Of a DNA stretch of 6,871 nt, positions 6,790 through 6,871 are shown in pieces. Numbering within the stretch: the first letter of the stretch is position 1; each line of letters begins with the position of its first letter. The notes under the pieces were generated by a model. That model made no database searches. It saw only the letters and a program-made list of their open reading frames with translations, and was not told the origin of the DNA. This stretch comes from Flavobacteriaceae bacterium. GTDB lineage: Bacteria > Bacteroidota > Bacteroidia > Flavobacteriales > Flavobacteriaceae. Both the position numbers and the translations under genes were made by a program. Location of the stretch: positions 1-6,871 of the forward strand of contig JABJFE010000159.1 in NCBI GenBank assembly GCA_018662905.1, written 5' to 3'.

Positions 6790-6871
6790 ATAGATTTTTG
6801 ATTAAATCTTCAATTCTTGAATAAGAAATTATTTTTAATTTTTTAGGAACAAAAGATATTTTTGCAGCTTC
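6773..6871 (-). CDS. C-terminal end of an unidentified minus-strand protein, partial
   Basis: The minus strand is open from the window edge for 32 codons and ends in TAG at 6775-6773. The visible tail begins EAAKISFVPKK and ends NLFKEQG, mixed charged and hydrophobic with no low-complexity bias, as in a normal protein C-terminus. The plus strand over the same stretch has no credible gene. It overlaps the last 17 bases of the tas-like gene tail to tail. I do not recognise the protein from this fragment, and a chance open frame of this length in AT-rich DNA cannot be excluded. Its arrangement and the lack of any other gene in the last 82 bases make a real gene more likely than not. Confidence 0.55.
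   Translation of the reverse strand, partial: EAAKISFVPKKLKIISYSRIEDLIKNLFKEQG

Noticed and set aside
1..6871. A mobile element, defence system or other new multi-gene system
   Set aside because: All complete genes are recognisable housekeeping or envelope families, base composition is even, and no transposase, integrase, attachment repeat or CRISPR repeat was seen.

Overview
The window is AT-rich throughout, with A/T-ending codons and no Shine-Dalgarno motifs before its start codons. Its proteins look like those of Bacteroidota, most likely a marine-type flavobacterium. This rests on the SdhB sequence, the dimeric glycyl-tRNA synthetase with the Bacteroidota-style motif 2, and an SbsA/Big_5-type Ig-like lipoprotein of a kind common in that phylum. 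No insertion sequence, phage gene, CRISPR array, tRNA or rRNA was seen. This looks like ordinary chromosome, and I do not see a hidden new system in it.

Layout. (1) Positions 1-720, plus strand: the 3' part of sdhB, the iron-sulfur subunit of succinate dehydrogenase; its first codons lie before the window. (2) Positions 729-3352, minus strand: a two-gene unit read right to left. A lipoprotein with Ig-like domains comes first and a membrane-anchored paraoxonase/arylesterase homologue second. The two share an ATGA stop/start overlap, and the unit converges on sdhB with only 8 bp between stop codons. (3) Positions 3353-3448: a 96-bp divergent intergenic region with a 9-bp perfect inverted repeat and a possible -7 promoter box directly before glyS. 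(4) Positions 3449-6789, plus strand: glyS, xth and a tas-like aldo/keto reductase, spaced 1 and 4 nt apart, almost certainly one transcript. (5) Positions 6773-6871, minus strand: the C-terminal end of a gene that overlaps the reductase gene tail to tail by 17 bp and runs out of the window.

How the genes fit together. sdhB belongs to central respiration (complex II and TCA cycle). The lipoprotein and paraoxonase homologue are both predicted to be outside the cytoplasm and probably co-translated. The glyS-xth-tas unit joins translation, base-excision repair and a NADPH-type oxidoreductase; this looks like housekeeping co-transcription rather than a pathway. The points most worth a second look are the paraoxonase homologue, which keeps every calcium ligand and both active-site histidines of animal PON1, its coupling to the lipoprotein, and the possible leaderless start of glyS.
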